A stretch of DNA of 64,000 nt from Lepisosteus oculatus (GCF_040954835.1 NC_090697.1:17972001-18036000), one strand, 5' to 3'. Positions 26,275 to 39,723 are shown, numbered from the stretch's first letter. A program made the numbers and translations. Notes: generated from the letters alone by a model not told the origin.

Positions 26275-29200
26275 GGACCAGGAGTGAACTCCACTGCCCT
26301 AGAGGCCTTGCATCCCAGCACTGAAAAGCCCAGCCTTGATTAGCAGCTTCTAAGATGTGCCCAGAGCAGTTTGGGAGATGCCAATGTAGAGTCAAAAAGG
26401 CCATGGAGTTTAATATCAGATTATTCAACAAAAAAGCTATGGTCACTGATTCAAAAGCACAGCCTTCTTGAAAAGTGTGATGGTGAAATCTAACAATGTT
26501 GTCAGTTCTTGAAAAAAAACTAATGGAGCGTTCTCAGCTTTGTATTTTGTCTTCTGGTTGAAATCTCCAATATCTTTATTTTGTTTTTCCACAGTATGAT
26601 GTGACTAACGTGTTAGGAATTTGCCCTTGAAGTACTACCGTATGTTACAACAGACAGCTAGGCCAGGGACATAAATTAACCCAAGCACTGCTTATCTCTT
26701 GTACTCCTGACAAACTAGGAAAAATAGCTCCAAAAGGCAAGACAACAGACAGCTTATTTGCAGTTGTCTTTTGTCCAAGAGCAAAACTAATGGCTCTCAA
26801 TTAGGAATACCTCTATTGGTTAGAGAAAAGTGAAATAGTTTTGATTCACTCATTTTAAATGGTAGGTTAAACTCTAACAGGGGAAAAGGTAATGACTAGG
26901 GCAGAATACGTTGAGTGGCAATTCCTTTTCCTGGAATTGTGCTCCAGGACAAAGCTATTGGATTTCATTTACAGTATGAACATCTTTACCGATCAGAAAA
27001 ATGTGAAACTTGGAAATGGGAAAGCCTTCGGAAGTCTTAGAGCTATAGTGAACAGGGTGGCGATATTTTTTATGACTGGGAACGTTGAAAATATTTCCGT
27101 TGGCAAAATGCAATTCAACCTGTCTTATTATGAAATTCAGTGTCACTTTCTCAGGTAATTATGTTTTTTTTTAAGGAAAAATATACAGAAAAGTATATAA
27201 ATGGCACGGTTTAAGAAAATACTAAAAGCTGCCCAGTTACTGCCCACGTTCAGTGATTTTCCAGTTCCAGCTGTGACGCAGCTACCAGCTCGAACCTCTT
27301 CAATGCCATTAAACGATATACTGTACGACACGGAGAGAAGTGTCTGGAAAATATCTGAGTCTCTTGTCTCAGTCTCTTGAGGGAAGGGGAGAATACTGGT
27401 CCATTTCTGAAAAACAGTTAAGCCACATGCTATTGTTCCAAATATGTCTTTTAAGCAGAATGAATACTTTAAATCTTTTTGTTGGTTTCCTTCCTCAAAA
27501 CACAAATTTAAGACCCTGGAATTATTCTTTTGTTACGAATGTAAACAACTTGCAAAAATGTTTAGAAACATCTGGAGCCTGGACAGTAAATGAGTAATGT
27601 TAATGTGGGATAAATGATTTCAAAGGTGCTAAAGAATTTTAGGCCGCATACTGTATCCAGCAATACAGTCAACAAATCAGCCTTGAAGTTGTCTAGGACT
27701 TACATTTGTATTTATTGTCTGGCTAGTTTATCAATGTCTTATCTGAAAATCCTTGGAAGACAGAATTGTACTAAACTGAAAAAATACCATAAATTAAACA
27801 TACAACAAAGATTTTCATATGTTCCCAGATCTTGACAGTCTGAATTTATATGCATGCAAATGGAATTTTCTCATTCATTTTGGGCAGCATCAGTTTAAGC
27901 AAAACTAAATACTAATGTGTTTTTAAGAGATATTTCATGACCCCAGATAATTTGAAGGGAATTCATGTTCCACTACACAGGACATTAATCCATGGTTTAG
28001 ATTGTGCAATATACTTTTCTACCGTATTGGAACTTTGCATCTATGTTTTCTCTACCTGTACTTACTATACGTATAATGATCCCTTTTCTGGGGACTGGAA
28101 TTTATTAATATTTGAGAATCTTCGGCAATTTGTTCCAAATAACTTTAATAAACTACAAACCGCTTAGCGTATCAAATGACGTTTCCGTTTTCAAATTTCT
28201 CTCGTGGGCAGAGACGCCATCTAGTGGCCTGAAGTACATTCTGCCATAAATCGGATCCTGAGGTTTTAAAAATTTCTATTCAAATTTCATTTTTCACATT
28301 GTACAGTATATGCTGTATAAATAAACATCCTTCCACCCACGATTACCAGTCATTTTATATTTTGAAATTCACAGTACGTATGTCGTAGTAATAACATTAA
28401 AGCATATGACATTTCACAAAAGGTATCTTTAGCATGTTTGAATAATGACGGTGTGAAAATATAAGGCATTTTATGAAGTTTATGAAGTGGCACATTTTCA
28501 TAAAGTGAGCACTTAGTCATCTCAACTTAAATCAAAATCTGTCCACCGAAACTTCGTCAGTTCCTTTTGTTTCCTGCAATTACTTCTGTTTACAGCACTG
28601 GACAGAGTATAATTGGTATTTTTGAGGTGCAACAGCTAAAGATTATGGGGAAAGGGCGTAACCTATTCTTTAGACAGAATGAGTCACCCATTTTGGGAAA
28701 GTAGCTGTCCTGAACGGCTCAGTGCAACTGTGACCCACACCCGCCTGAGCTGTCATTTAAAATGTAGTTTCTCGTTAAAAACAATCCGCTTACTGCATTT
28801 TCAGCTCCTCTGTGATGTAAAATAAATTACACAGTAATATTCTGTTGTATTAAGAGCCGTACCAGCTGACATGGGAAATATATGCTTGAATCTCCTGCTG
28901 TGCTTATTTGTGCAATTCCCACAGAAAGGCGCGCAGCACCATGTTGTGGTAGTAGATGGTTACTTTTGCTCGTCTACTTTTACACTTTACAGGAAAACAG
29001 CAATATCCACCAAACAAGGCAACCTGCCATTGAGCCTTATTAATTTAAATTCTTTAGCTGGAACAAATTAACGGGTTGATGACTTTTCCATTTAACTGTT
29101 CAAGAATTTTAAGTGCTTCTCTACGTGTAACAGATAAAGCAGCCTAATAGGTTTATAAGAAAGGAGTTTATTATACAAAATAGAATTAAACCTGGAAAAC

Positions 29201-30010
29201 AACGCTATCGTTGTGAAAATAATGAATAAAGTACCTCTAAGAGTGCACTACAAAGTTGTAAAAGAAACTCCGGCTTAACTAATGACGTTCTTATTCGGAA
29301 GAATAAAGAAGTTGTACGTCCATGAAGGGTTTAGACTTATTTCTACAATGCTATAAATAGCATTATGTAAAGTCTGAGTAGAGTCAATGTTTGTGACGAC
29401 CACCGTATCTCAGTACAGAATTGAAATGCCTGAAGCTGTTCGGGATCTTTCACCAATTTCATCTATAAATCTCTATCAGAATAAACCTGATTATTCTGAC
29501 ATATGAAGCCGCTTCATTTAATGATTTATAATCAATTTTAATTTTGCACCAAACCGTCAATCCTTTTGTGCCCTTACACGTATATAAATACATACAGTAC
29601 ACATGTTGTACGCCTCAAAGCGGTGAACGAAGGGGGACATCGAGTCATGCTATTGGCGACAACACTTTTTCCAACTCAAGCAGACAGACGACAATTCAGG
29701 CATAAAAACGCTGTAATGTCTTTTAACTCTATGCGTAAAATGGTAGAATCCTGTAGTCACTGATTCGTGTTCTTAAACGCTAAAGATATTTGTCGCACGA
29801 ATAAAGTCTTATGAAGGAAAAAAGGCATTGTTTTTAAAGTCTTGATAAAATACACAGGGAGATGACAATTTGCTCTTAAGAGGAGGTCCTTGTTAAAAAC
29901 AAAACTTGGCCACATTCTTATATTTTTTGTTTGGTGCAACTTAATTGTAATACCTTAAAGTAAGTGCAATTAGGTTAAGGTAGCTGCTGGAAGAGGTGAT
30001 AGTGAGACCA
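26275..30010. other. Gene-free stretch
   Basis: No exon or RNA gene I can support. A GCCATCTAGTGGCC element at about 28,213 resembles a CTCF core. The rest is AT-rich with scattered short open frames. Confidence 0.5.
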
Positions 30011-30014
30011 TTAA

Positions 30015-30215
30015 AGAGTGCTCACACTATTCTAATCCCCACCGATAGCTGATGTATGGTGAGCGTTCTGGCTCATTATGGCTGCTGTCACATCATCCAG
30101 GTGAGTGCTGCACATTGGTGGTGGTGGAGGAGGGGAGATCCCTTTACCTGTAAAGAGCTTTGAGTGGAGTGTCCAGAAGTGCGATATAAGTCTAAGGATA
30201 TTATTATTTTAATAA
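30015..30215 (+). mobile_element. SINE3 (5S-derived) 3' fragment
   Basis: Carries only the 3' half of the family seen in full at 40,063: 'tggctgctgtcacatcatccaggtgagtgctgcacattggtggtggtgg', then 'cctgtaaagagctttgagtggagtgtccagaagtgcgatataagt' and an ATTATTATT tail. The 5S head is absent. Confidence 0.8.
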
Positions 30216-31355
30216 CATACCCCCCTTTAAATTTTAATTCGTACTCATTGCATCTTCTTTATATCCCAACAGAAAAACCTATCATCCTTAGTATAAAATG
30301 ACTATCATTTCAATTTTTCATTCATATACCCTACATACACCTCTGTTCTGTTGAAATAATTTGGTGGGATTCCTTATGTAAGCGTTGGCAAAAATAAATG
30401 GAAGGCCATAACTATATACAAGTTAGTAAAATGTCTGACAGAAATGCCATAAACACTACTCATTGGATTAATCAGCAAACTATCATGTTACCTGAAAAGC
30501 TGCTTAGATTTCCTAATTTAGCACAGTGTAAGTTTAAGAGCCAAAGTCAAGTTTAACATATGATGAAAATAAAAACAAAAATGCACACTGAGACTAAAAC
30601 CTTATATTCCCCATGCGTTTAAAGCAGTTATAAAGACAAAGCTATATTTATCTAAGCCTATTTAAGTCTGCTGACAATCCTCAGGGAATAAGTTAAGATT
30701 AATTCCACCTTAGTTTCACTGAGAAATGTAGAACAAAGTCTCAGTTTCTGATCCTGGCCACTTTTCAGTGTGGAAGTACCCTTTATTTGCTCCTTGGCAG
30801 CCAACATACACCAATGCAGCTCCCCATGTGCTGCAAAGGAAGTTTAAAGATGTAGTCAGGTATACACGACCTGGGAATATTTTCTATGTTTTAGAAATTA
30901 GAATGGTGATGTGTGAATCACTGTAATTTCAAAGTTTTGCTTAACATAAAACAACAAAAAAACAATTAGCTTCAAACATGGAACCAGCAGAAAACTCCTC
31001 TTACTTAAAAACACAAGATCTGTTAAACAATTAATACACTGAGTTTGAAAATAAAAATGTGAAAAAACTTTAATTTCACAAGGTTTTAAAAGGATTGCTG
31101 TTTTATACCGAGAGACATTAAAAACACCATACATAAATTACTACCAAAACCTGTGGTTTCTGTTGTTTTTAATGCCTTTCAATATATTAAACATAATCAC
31201 TTTCATCATTACAGTTATAATAAAATATTCCTTAAAAGGAACAGACAAAAAAGGAAATGAAAAATCTTAGCTGTTAACCATAAAGTTGAATAGAGCAGTA
31301 TCTGCAATACCTCCCAAAGAACAATAATCCTTGAACCTTCATTGTTACAAATAGG

Positions 31356-31361
31356 TTTATT
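31356..31361 (-). terminator. Candidate polyadenylation signal of ccdc25
   Basis: The minus strand reads AATAAA about 336 bases after the ccdc25 stop codon. It is the nearest canonical hexamer I noticed in a plausible 3' untranslated region. Confidence 0.4.
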
Positions 31362-31696
31362 TGTTTACAACAACAAAAAACTTTCTACTAAAAAAAATGG
31401 AGGAAGGCAATCATATAATACTTCATATTTCTTCTAGCCAATTAAGTGAAAGCTACTAGGCATTCGACACCAAAATGTTTTTCAGTGAGTTGCTAGAGGA
31501 GTAATGAGTGCTGCACTTTTAGCCTTTGTTAACATTGATGTTGCAAAAATCTTCTATTCATCATTGGCACATTTTTTTACAACTATGGCCAACACAATAT
31601 ATCTTTGCATACATAATAATAATTTGTCTTTTGGCATTTCCATTCAATACATTTTCAATTTACGCATGTTCACATTCAAAGAAAACCACTTCTTTT

Positions 31697-34600
31697 TTAC
31701 ATGAAGTCATCAGAATCATATCCATCCTGCAGAAAATAAAAAAAACAGACATTTAAGGCCTGGTTAAAGAACTCACAAAACCTAAACAGAGATATCCACT
31801 TTTTAACGACAACTATTTAAAATCCAACAAATCATCATCTGATACTAAGAGATAAAAGTGGAAAGGATGGCAGTTTCAGTGTATTATCTATTAGGTAGAC
31901 CTCTTGACAAGGCATCTAACAGAGACATTAATGAGCCTAACCTGAGCGGAGAAATAACGTTTTAACATGATCAAGCTGGTGCTTCCATTCTTTCTGAGAG
32001 GATTGTCATGCGGTTATAAATGTTAGTCTACAAAAAACACCTTACCTGTACTTTGTTTAGAATAAAAAGTGAACATATTCTTGAAAAGAAAACTTAATTG
32101 GAAAATAAATCAAACACTATTAAACCTCTTCAACCAAACATAAGGTTCTTCAATATATCCAAATGTGTAACATTAATTCCCACAAAGACCTGATAGGCCC
32201 TTACACAGATACTACATACCTCATTTGTAGTCATATTGTCTGATTTCATCAGAGATGAGTAACTCCTGAAAAAAAAAAAGCAGTAAAATATTTAATCATC
32301 ATTGATAAAATAATTTGAACCAAGCCACAAACAATTGTGCAGGGTTTAATAATTGATTTGAGGAGATGGTTCCATAGAACACTATGATTCGAGTCAGGGT
32401 ATAAAACCAATGTTTATGATTATTAAATAAAAAGGCAAAGAGAAAATTGATATTTGTGGCATTGGGGTGCATATGTGATGATGCGTATAATACTACTCCC
32501 ATTTAATTTTTCTGAATGAAAAACAATATAAAGTATTTGCAATTAAAACAATTTAAAGACTGATCATATTTTTCAAAACGTGTAAATATTATTCCCTTCT
32601 AGAAAGGTTCTGCACATTGTCCTGTTGATAGGAAAATTAGAAGGTAGTCTACATTTTTTAGCATTTAATATATAAAGCAGCAATTTGAATACAAGGAGTA
32701 AATGGACAATGTGGCACATCTTATGAGTTTATTAGGAGTATTACTGTAAAGTACTTGACTGTGACAACCGAATAGTACTTTGCTATGACAGAGAAACACT
32801 GAGAAAGTTAAGATCCTAAATTATGCAGAGGGCTTTTCACCATTTTGAATATTACAAATTCTTTATGGTGTAAAAAAGCCCTTCTCTTTCACCTGAGTTC
32901 TTCCAGTTCCTTTTTCCTCTTCACCTCCTCCTTCTCTTTCCTCTTCATCTCCTGAATCTGCGCTTTCTTCTCATTCCTCTCCTCTCTATCTCGGGCCTCC
33001 TTCTCCGCTGCTAGATCAGGGAAACGCTCCTCTTTTGTTTTTTCCAACCGGTTAACAACTTCATTAATTTTCTTCTCTACGGCAATGATCTTCACCTGCA
33101 AACAAATATTGTGTATTCACATCTGACAGAAAAGTTCATTTGACTGTACATGGAGAAACGAAAAAATAAACTTTCACTAGGCAGAAACCCAGGCCTGCCA
33201 GAATTCTGCCAAAAAAGTTTCCTTTCAAAAAAAACTTTCAAAAATGTTTTCGCAGCACTGTACAGGGGCAATGAAAAGTATTCACCCCCCATGGACTTTT
33301 TCACACGTGACTATTTCAATATAGATTCACAATGTATTTATTACATTACATATCCCCAAAGCACAGTAAAGTCCATTATAAAGAAATGTAGAAAATATGG
33401 CACAACTGTGAAACGGTGGTGAACAGAGTGTCCTCAAAAACTGAGTATCCAGGTGTGAAGAGCACTAGTCTGGGAGGCCACCAAGAGGCCTGGGACAACT
33501 CTAAAGGAATTAGTCTTCCATGGAAAAACTGTGCATATGACAATTGTCTGGGTGCTTCCCAAATTTGTGTTTCATGGAAGAGTGACAAAAAAAATGCATC
33601 AAATCTTGACTACACTTTGCATGTGGGAGACTCCAAGACCAAGTAGAAGAAGATTCTATGGTCTGTCGAGACCATGGTGGTATGGTATTCCAGCATCATA
33701 CCACTGGAATGCTTTGCTGCATCAGGGCCTGGAAGACTTGTGAAGATAGAAGGAAAAATGGATGCAGGAAAGACAGGGAAATCCTGGAGGAGAACCTGCA
33801 GCAGTCTGCAAGAGACAGGGGATTTGGGAGAAGATTCATCTTCCTTTAGGATAATGTCCCAATACATACAACCAAAGCCACACTGGAGTGGCTTAAAAAG
33901 AAAAAAATGTCAATGTTCTTGAGTGTCCCAGTTAAAGCCCAGATCTCAGTGCAATCAAGAATTACTGTTCACCAACTTTTCCCATTCTGATGGGAGTTTG
34001 AGCAAATTTGTGCAGAAGAATGGGCAAAGATTGCAGTGTCCAAATGTGCAAAGCTGGTAGAAATATATCCAAGAAGACTCATGGCTGTAATTTCTGCCAA
34101 ACGTGCCTCGTGTAAATACTGAACTAAAGGGGGTGAATACTTCTGGAATCAGTTATTTTTGTTTTTTATTTATCATTATTTTAAGAGGATCTGTGGAATT
34201 TTGTTTTCACTTGAATTTATTAAACTAGTTTATTTAATAGCTTGCAGCAATGTTACAGGACTAAATGTTTATTCTATTTTTAAACAAGCAAAGCTTAGCA
34301 CAATAAGTTTTTAAAGTAATGTCAAAACTTGTCGTCAGGCATACATGACATACAACAACATAGAAACAAGGCTCCACGGCCGAAATGTTGTGTTTTCTTT
34401 CTTCTCTTTTCAGCATGGAATAAACCTATTACATGTTCCTTATTAGAAACAAATACATCAAGGTATGAAATGTACTGTAAAGCTTCATAGATTAAGTATC
34501 AAATTAAGACAGCTTCCATACATCCTCCAAAACAAGCAGTGAAGAAATTACCATTGCATTTTGTTAGGTGCATCCAACAAACAATTCATCCAAGACAAAT

Positions 34601-37600
34601 TTAAAAGAACATTCATTTGACTATGCATTACCTGAAAAAATCTAAATCTCAGATGTAGAAACAAAACATTTTTTATTCATAGAGGTTTCTCTAGTAAGAA
34701 ACATTAAGTACTAAGATACAGCAACAGTGATGCATCATTTATCACATTTATGCAGGGTTCAGACTTCAATAAAATGACAAATACTATCTTAAAGGGCAAC
34801 TCCAAGAGCAGCTTTTTTCAGACAAAGGAACAAGTAATAGGTTTATTCCATGCTGAAAAGAGAAGAAAGAAAACACAATGTGCTTTCTTGAACAATATCA
34901 GGCCCTCACACCTGAAGAAGGCTCCATGGCCAAATGTTGTGTTTTCTTTCTTCTCTTTTTTGCATAGAATAAACCTATTACATGTTCCTCTGCAGCTGAC
35001 GCAGCTATCCACCTGAACTTTCTTCAGACAATGCAATTGTAACAGTGTTTTATCACTTGATAAGACTAGGACAATGTAGTGACAAAATTTGAGTACTTGC
35101 CTCTTTCTGTCTATGAAAGCCTATTTGGCCTACATCCATATCCCCAGTTTTCTTCAGATTGGCCCATGGTGTATAGACAACATTGATATTGTTCATTTTA
35201 CACCCTGGCAAAGGAAGAAAACAAATGTCTTTCTTTTCTGGCCAGGTATACCAATGAAGAGATTCATAAGCTTTACATAACTCTTCACATTTCTCATGCA
35301 AAAATGTAGGATGAGCCAAAACACATGATAAAACCAAAGCATTTCTGTTAATGAAACCTCACACAAATTTCACAGTTGTGGAAAGAGCAGAAATATCCTA
35401 GAGTGCAGGAATAATTAGAAAAAGGTTGAATTCAAAAACAAATCTTGCAGAAACACAGAAATAAAAGACTTGGAAGCCCAATGCTTGGGGGTTTTGTTCA
35501 ACATTAATAAAAATTATCAGTCTTTCAATAAAAAACGATGGAAATATTAATACTTTAAATACTCATTTTAGCATGTCTTTAAAAAAAAAAGCAAATGGAC
35601 AAATATTTTTCTTTTTGTAATTCCAAATTTATATAACAGATCAGCTCACTCTTTCCACCCTTGTGCCATACAGCACCTACAGCACATCAGACTGAGGACT
35701 CGGGACCACTGTTACTAATAACGCTGCTGGCCCAGGGGCTATGCACCAGGACAAGGTCACCCTGGTTAAATTGCAAGACTACCAATCCCTAACCATACTT
35801 GAACACTGCACACGGTCCCTTAGAAGCACTATGTGTATGGTTAAGAATAGATTAAAAGACTTTATAAACATGTCAATCTATTCCAAGAGAATCAGCAAGC
35901 ATGTTATTTAAAATGAAAACATCCCACTACAGTACCTCTTGCTCGACAGATGAAGCATTACCTTGAATGCTGTTGTTTTTTACAAGCTGTGCACAGTCTA
36001 TGAGGACTTCTTTTGGTATGTCTTCTATTGTGAGTCCCTGAAATAAAATATATACCTCAGGTATTGTCAACATTTTCACAAGTGCTTTATAACCACTTAA
36101 ATGCATTAAACAATGTCCATATTCATTCATGTATTCGTATTTCTAATTTTTGAGATTCCTCATTTACAAAGGTAGTTACCAATTCACTCTTAACAGTGTT
36201 CAGATGACTTTTTGATTAGTGAATACTGATTGTGCTTTAGTGAGCACACAAACCGACTTCAAAATCCACTTTCTATAAGGTGGCTGAGAGCAGATGCACA
36301 CATTGTACCTGGAGATTTATCACTAAATCATCAACTTTTAAATATGTCAATCATAATCATAAACTTTGGATTATGTGACCAATTAAGGAGGTGATATGTT
36401 AAATTATGCAATTTAGAGATTCTGGACCATAATCAGAGTATCCTTCAGTAAGAAGGGAATAAAGTTCTATTCACTGCACAGATTACTTCCTTCATTCACC
36501 AATTACATATAGATGTTGTGTTGTAAATCTTTAGAATTTTCCTTTCCAGGATGAAGCAGGGGTTGTTGTTGTTTCAATAAAAACTATAAGAGACAACCTT
36601 ACCCTGGCATCACTGAGCCCACTGTGCTCCATAGCTTGGGGAACAGTGGTCACAGTCAGTCTCAACCTTTGATATCTGGATCACAGAACTCATCCTGAAC
36701 TCTTGGCAAGTGCCTTTGCTGGCTAAACCAGTCCAGAATCCCCTAGAACAAACTAATCCAAACAATAATGGCTTACCTTAGGCATCCTCAAGTACACATG
36801 AGCAGAGGAAAGTTTGTCCACATGAAACCTGCAGTCAAGTGAGAAAATAGCTTTAATATCATACTGTAATTTATTTTAACAAGTCTTATACAAATAAGGT
36901 TAAAAAAACAGTAACAAAAAGTTCATTATTAATGAAAGCATAATCTACACACACCCCTTGAGAACATTCTGTAATCCACAGCTTCACATGTAGGATATTT
37001 TAATTATTTAAGACTTCATAGTAATGAATGAGATCCCTAGCTTTATGTTTTGCCCTCCTAAAGAGAAGAAAGAAAACACGTTTCGGCCGTGGAGCCTTCT
37101 TCAGGTGTCTGATGGCCAAATCATGTTTTTTTATTCTCTTTTCTGCATGGAATAAACCTATTACTTGTTCCTTTGCAGCCCACGCATGCTGACACAGCTA
37201 CCCAAATGAAATATTTAATTTAAGTTTTGTTTCCTAACTCCCAATCTAGAAATACCAATTTTTAACCAACTTGGTTAACCAGAACAAGCCTGTACCATGA
37301 GATGAGGCACATAGAGTAACAATTCACACGAGTACTGTCAAGCTCCTCTGTTCAACATGCAAGTCCACAAAACCTACAGCACTTAAAAAAACTACAGCAT
37401 TCTTAAAGCTCAAACCTGGCCTTCTTCGAACCCACCAGATACAAGTAGTACTGAACCAATTATATGCTAACTCTAAGGTCATGAAACATAGCTGAGATCT
37501 CCGACAGGATGAAAGAGGGCCAACTCAAACCAATTTGTTTACAGCTTAAGTCACAACCTTTCCAGACAACCCTGTATGTTGTTCCTAATGTTGAAACATC

Positions 37601-39723
37601 ATTAAATGTTCAGAGTCACCTAGTGGACATACAGTGGCATTAATCATCCACTCCATGAAGCATGTTTTTGTAATGTAGTTTTCTCAGAGTGCCTGCCCTT
37701 AAAAGACAGTATTATGAAGTCTGTACTGTGTTATACATATTGTGTAATATATATTATAGTGAAGTGAACCCTTCTAAAGAAATTTACACACATCAGGTGT
37801 TAAATGGATAGTGTGAGATTACTGGTTAATGAAAACAAACAAATGACCACTGAAAAATATTATAGGATGTTGGTATCCTATACAGCACATAACACAATTA
37901 ATGTTTGTGATTTTTGGGTGCAGTATCTCTCCACAAAACAAGACATGAAATCCTACACATGTGAATGTATGAGAGATTTTATCAAAGCATAACTTTTTTG
38001 CAGGTTTTGACTATGGACAACATTCAAATCCCACACTCAAATGTTGTTGTTTTTTTGTTCCACAAAATGGAAAGCGTCAAAGCTTAAGGTTTCAGAATAT
38101 TCCCCAAAACACTGATAATGCATCATAGTAAAAAAAGGCATTCCAAATAACCATTATGCACAAAAGAACATCATTCTCAAGTAGCAAGGCCAATAAGGTA
38201 AGTGCTTTCAAGAACTGTGGGTACTTTGTATGTGATACAGGTAGGTGATACTTTGATTAGTGGATAAGCACCACAGTAGTGCCACACCTAGTTGTAACTT
38301 TGTTAACTGTTCAGCTGATGTTTCCAAATTCAGAAGGATAATGAACATGCAGTCTTTGCCAGGGCTTAAGGCTTACATTTTCTTTGATGGTATGAATAGA
38401 AGTCAGCTTCACATTTCCATTGTCTGCAGGTAATATTTAGAAATCACCCAGGTCTTCCAAATAATAACACAATAACACTGACACAGTAAAGTGAACCAAC
38501 CATGCACTTAGGAACAAGTAATAGGTTTATTCCATGCTGAAAAGAGAAGAAAGAAAACACAACGTTTCGGCCGTCAGACACCTGAAGAAGGCTCCATGGC
38601 CAAAACGTTATGTTTTCTTTCTTCTCTTTTCAGCATGGAATAAACCTATTACTTGTTCCTTTGCAGCCTACGCATGCTGACACAGCTACCCACCTGAACT
38701 ACTACAACCATGCACTTATCTTTTTATTACATTATTTTAACTGTTCTTTCTGCTCAACAGCTTCTCGTAATATCTGCCTAATGTTAAGAGATCATTTATT
38801 ATTATTTATCCCTGTGGCATGGCAAAACAATATTCACACTCTCTGACCAGACCCAGGTGTGTGAGAAAAACAGTTAAACTTTCAGTACAAAGTGTCTCAC
38901 CAAATGTCTTCAGGCCATCCATATTTAATGAGGTCTTCATCTGCCAGAGAATTAGAAAGAAATTATCAAGACTGATCAAGATCAATTATCAGTGATTAAA
39001 ACTGAAAGTGAACTAATGATGATGCAGGTATTGTATAACTGCGCTATCACATGATTATCACAAAGTACGAAATAATGTACTATCTCGTAACAACGACTGA
39101 TGTACTATGCCGTAATAATGAGACCATTTTCACGTAATTATGACAAACACGATTTTTTTACATGATGGTAGCAATGCGTTTCCGTTTAAAACAGTACTTA
39201 CTTTCATATTTATCCTTTCCCATATATATGGTATAAGGAGGTGTGACAACTACAATGAAGAACAGAGAGTACACGTTAAAAGGGAAACATTCCAGGTTAG
39301 CTGCAGGTTCTTATAAAGGTCAATGGACTTTGTAAACAACGCCCGAGTTCTTTTATGTTATCTAATTCCCCATTCACTGACGACTTTAAAACATTGATTT
39401 CTCTGCTTCATCATTACATTTGTATCCAAATAAATATATCATACTGCTTAACAGAATTTTACTCGCCCATTTTCAGTCACCCGTAACCACTGTTAAAAAC
39501 ACAACACTTATTTTGCGTCGAAAAACATAAGAAAAAAACAAAACAATTTTCCCCAAAAACGAAAGTCTCTTATAACAAAACGAAGAGAAAACAGCTGATG
39601 ATTTGGTAGTTGAAAAGGCCTACAAAACAACATTCTGTCCTAATGTTATATATATATAAAGGAATATTTCGTATATCCACAATAAAAGAAACACTTACCA
39701 GCACTAGTAAAATACAAAACCAT
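31697..39723 (-). CDS. ccdc25: Coiled-coil domain-containing protein 25, complete nine-exon gene
   Basis: Coding exons, 5' to 3' on the minus strand: 39723-39699, 39249-39202, 38940-38901, 36828-36777, 36037-35962, 35204-35101, 33095-32893, 32265-32220, 31726-31697. Phases join cleanly to 624 nt, 207 residues plus TAA; the human protein is about 208. The N-terminal half (MVLYFTS..., [50 protein letters not shown]) is the NFACT-R/DUF814 RNA-binding-type domain. Residues near 116-190 form a charged coiled coil ([20 protein letters not shown], then Lys/Glu/Arg repeats). The C-terminus is acidic (DGYDSDDFM). The family is conserved in eukaryotes (yeast Jlp2). The human protein has been reported as a plasma-membrane sensor of extracellular trap DNA. 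The sixth intron uses a GC donor (GAG/GCAAGT); the others are GT-AG. The introns carry a Tc1 fossil and four palindromic repeat copies. Confidence 0.97.
33262..34230 (+). mobile_element. Tc1/mariner-type DNA transposon fossil
   Basis: The left end reads CAGGGGCAATGAAAAGTATT then CACCCCCC. The right end carries AAGGGGGTGAATACTTCTGG, so parts of the terminal inverted repeats survive. Between them are nucleotide blocks of a Tc1 transposase in order: a helix-turn-helix remnant ('attataaagaaatgtagaaaatatggcacaactgtg'), the region before the first aspartate, 'ggtaaaaatggatgcagg'-like and 'ttgggagaagattcatcttcc' blocks, 'gaatgggcaaagattgcagtgtcc' and 'aagaagactcatggctgtaatttc'. Several stops and internal losses make it inactive. 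It lies in the ccdc25 intron between exons 6 and 7, antisense to the gene. Confidence 0.9.
34366..34440 (+). mobile_element. Palindrome-forming repeat, single right arm (probable Penelope-like element)
   Basis: Contains GGCTCCACGGCCGAAATGTT and then the arm 'tgttttctttcttctcttttcagcatggaataaacctattacatgttcc'. It matches the right arm of the copy at 38,511, with no left arm. Confidence 0.6.
34827..35025. mobile_element. Palindrome-forming repeat, two arms (probable Penelope-like element)
   Basis: The left arm at 34,827-34,878 (GGAACAAGTAATAGGTTTAT ...) and the right arm at 34,932-34,988 (... AATAAACCTATTACATGTTC) are near-complementary. The spacer contains CACCTGAAGAAGGCTCCATG. The right side continues with 'tgcagctgacgcagctatccacctgaac', shared with the other copies. 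It lies just outside ccdc25 exon 6 (35,101-35,204). Confidence 0.65.
37055..37205. mobile_element. Palindrome-forming repeat, asymmetric arms (probable Penelope-like element)
   Basis: A short left arm ('agagaagaaagaaaacacgtttcggccgtggagccttcttcaggtg') faces a longer right arm ('ggccaaatcatg...tctgcatggaataaacctattacttgttcc'), followed by 'tgcagcccacgcatgctgacacagctacc'. The left arm is the reverse complement of CACCTGAAGAAGGCTCCACG then GCCGAAACGTG. Two units are therefore joined head to head. Confidence 0.65.
38511..38700. mobile_element. Palindrome-forming repeat, near-perfect hairpin (probable Penelope-like element)
   Basis: The arms 38,511-38,567 and 38,603-38,659 are 57 nt each and complementary except for one position, around a 35-nt spacer that contains CCTGAAGAAGGCTCCATGGC. 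The right side continues 'ttgcagcctacgcatgctgacacagctacccacctgaac'. In vertebrate Penelope-like retroelements the non-coding terminal region carries a 'CTGAAGA...GGCCGAAAC' hammerhead-like core, which is the reason for the family call. No coding part is present. Confidence 0.65.
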
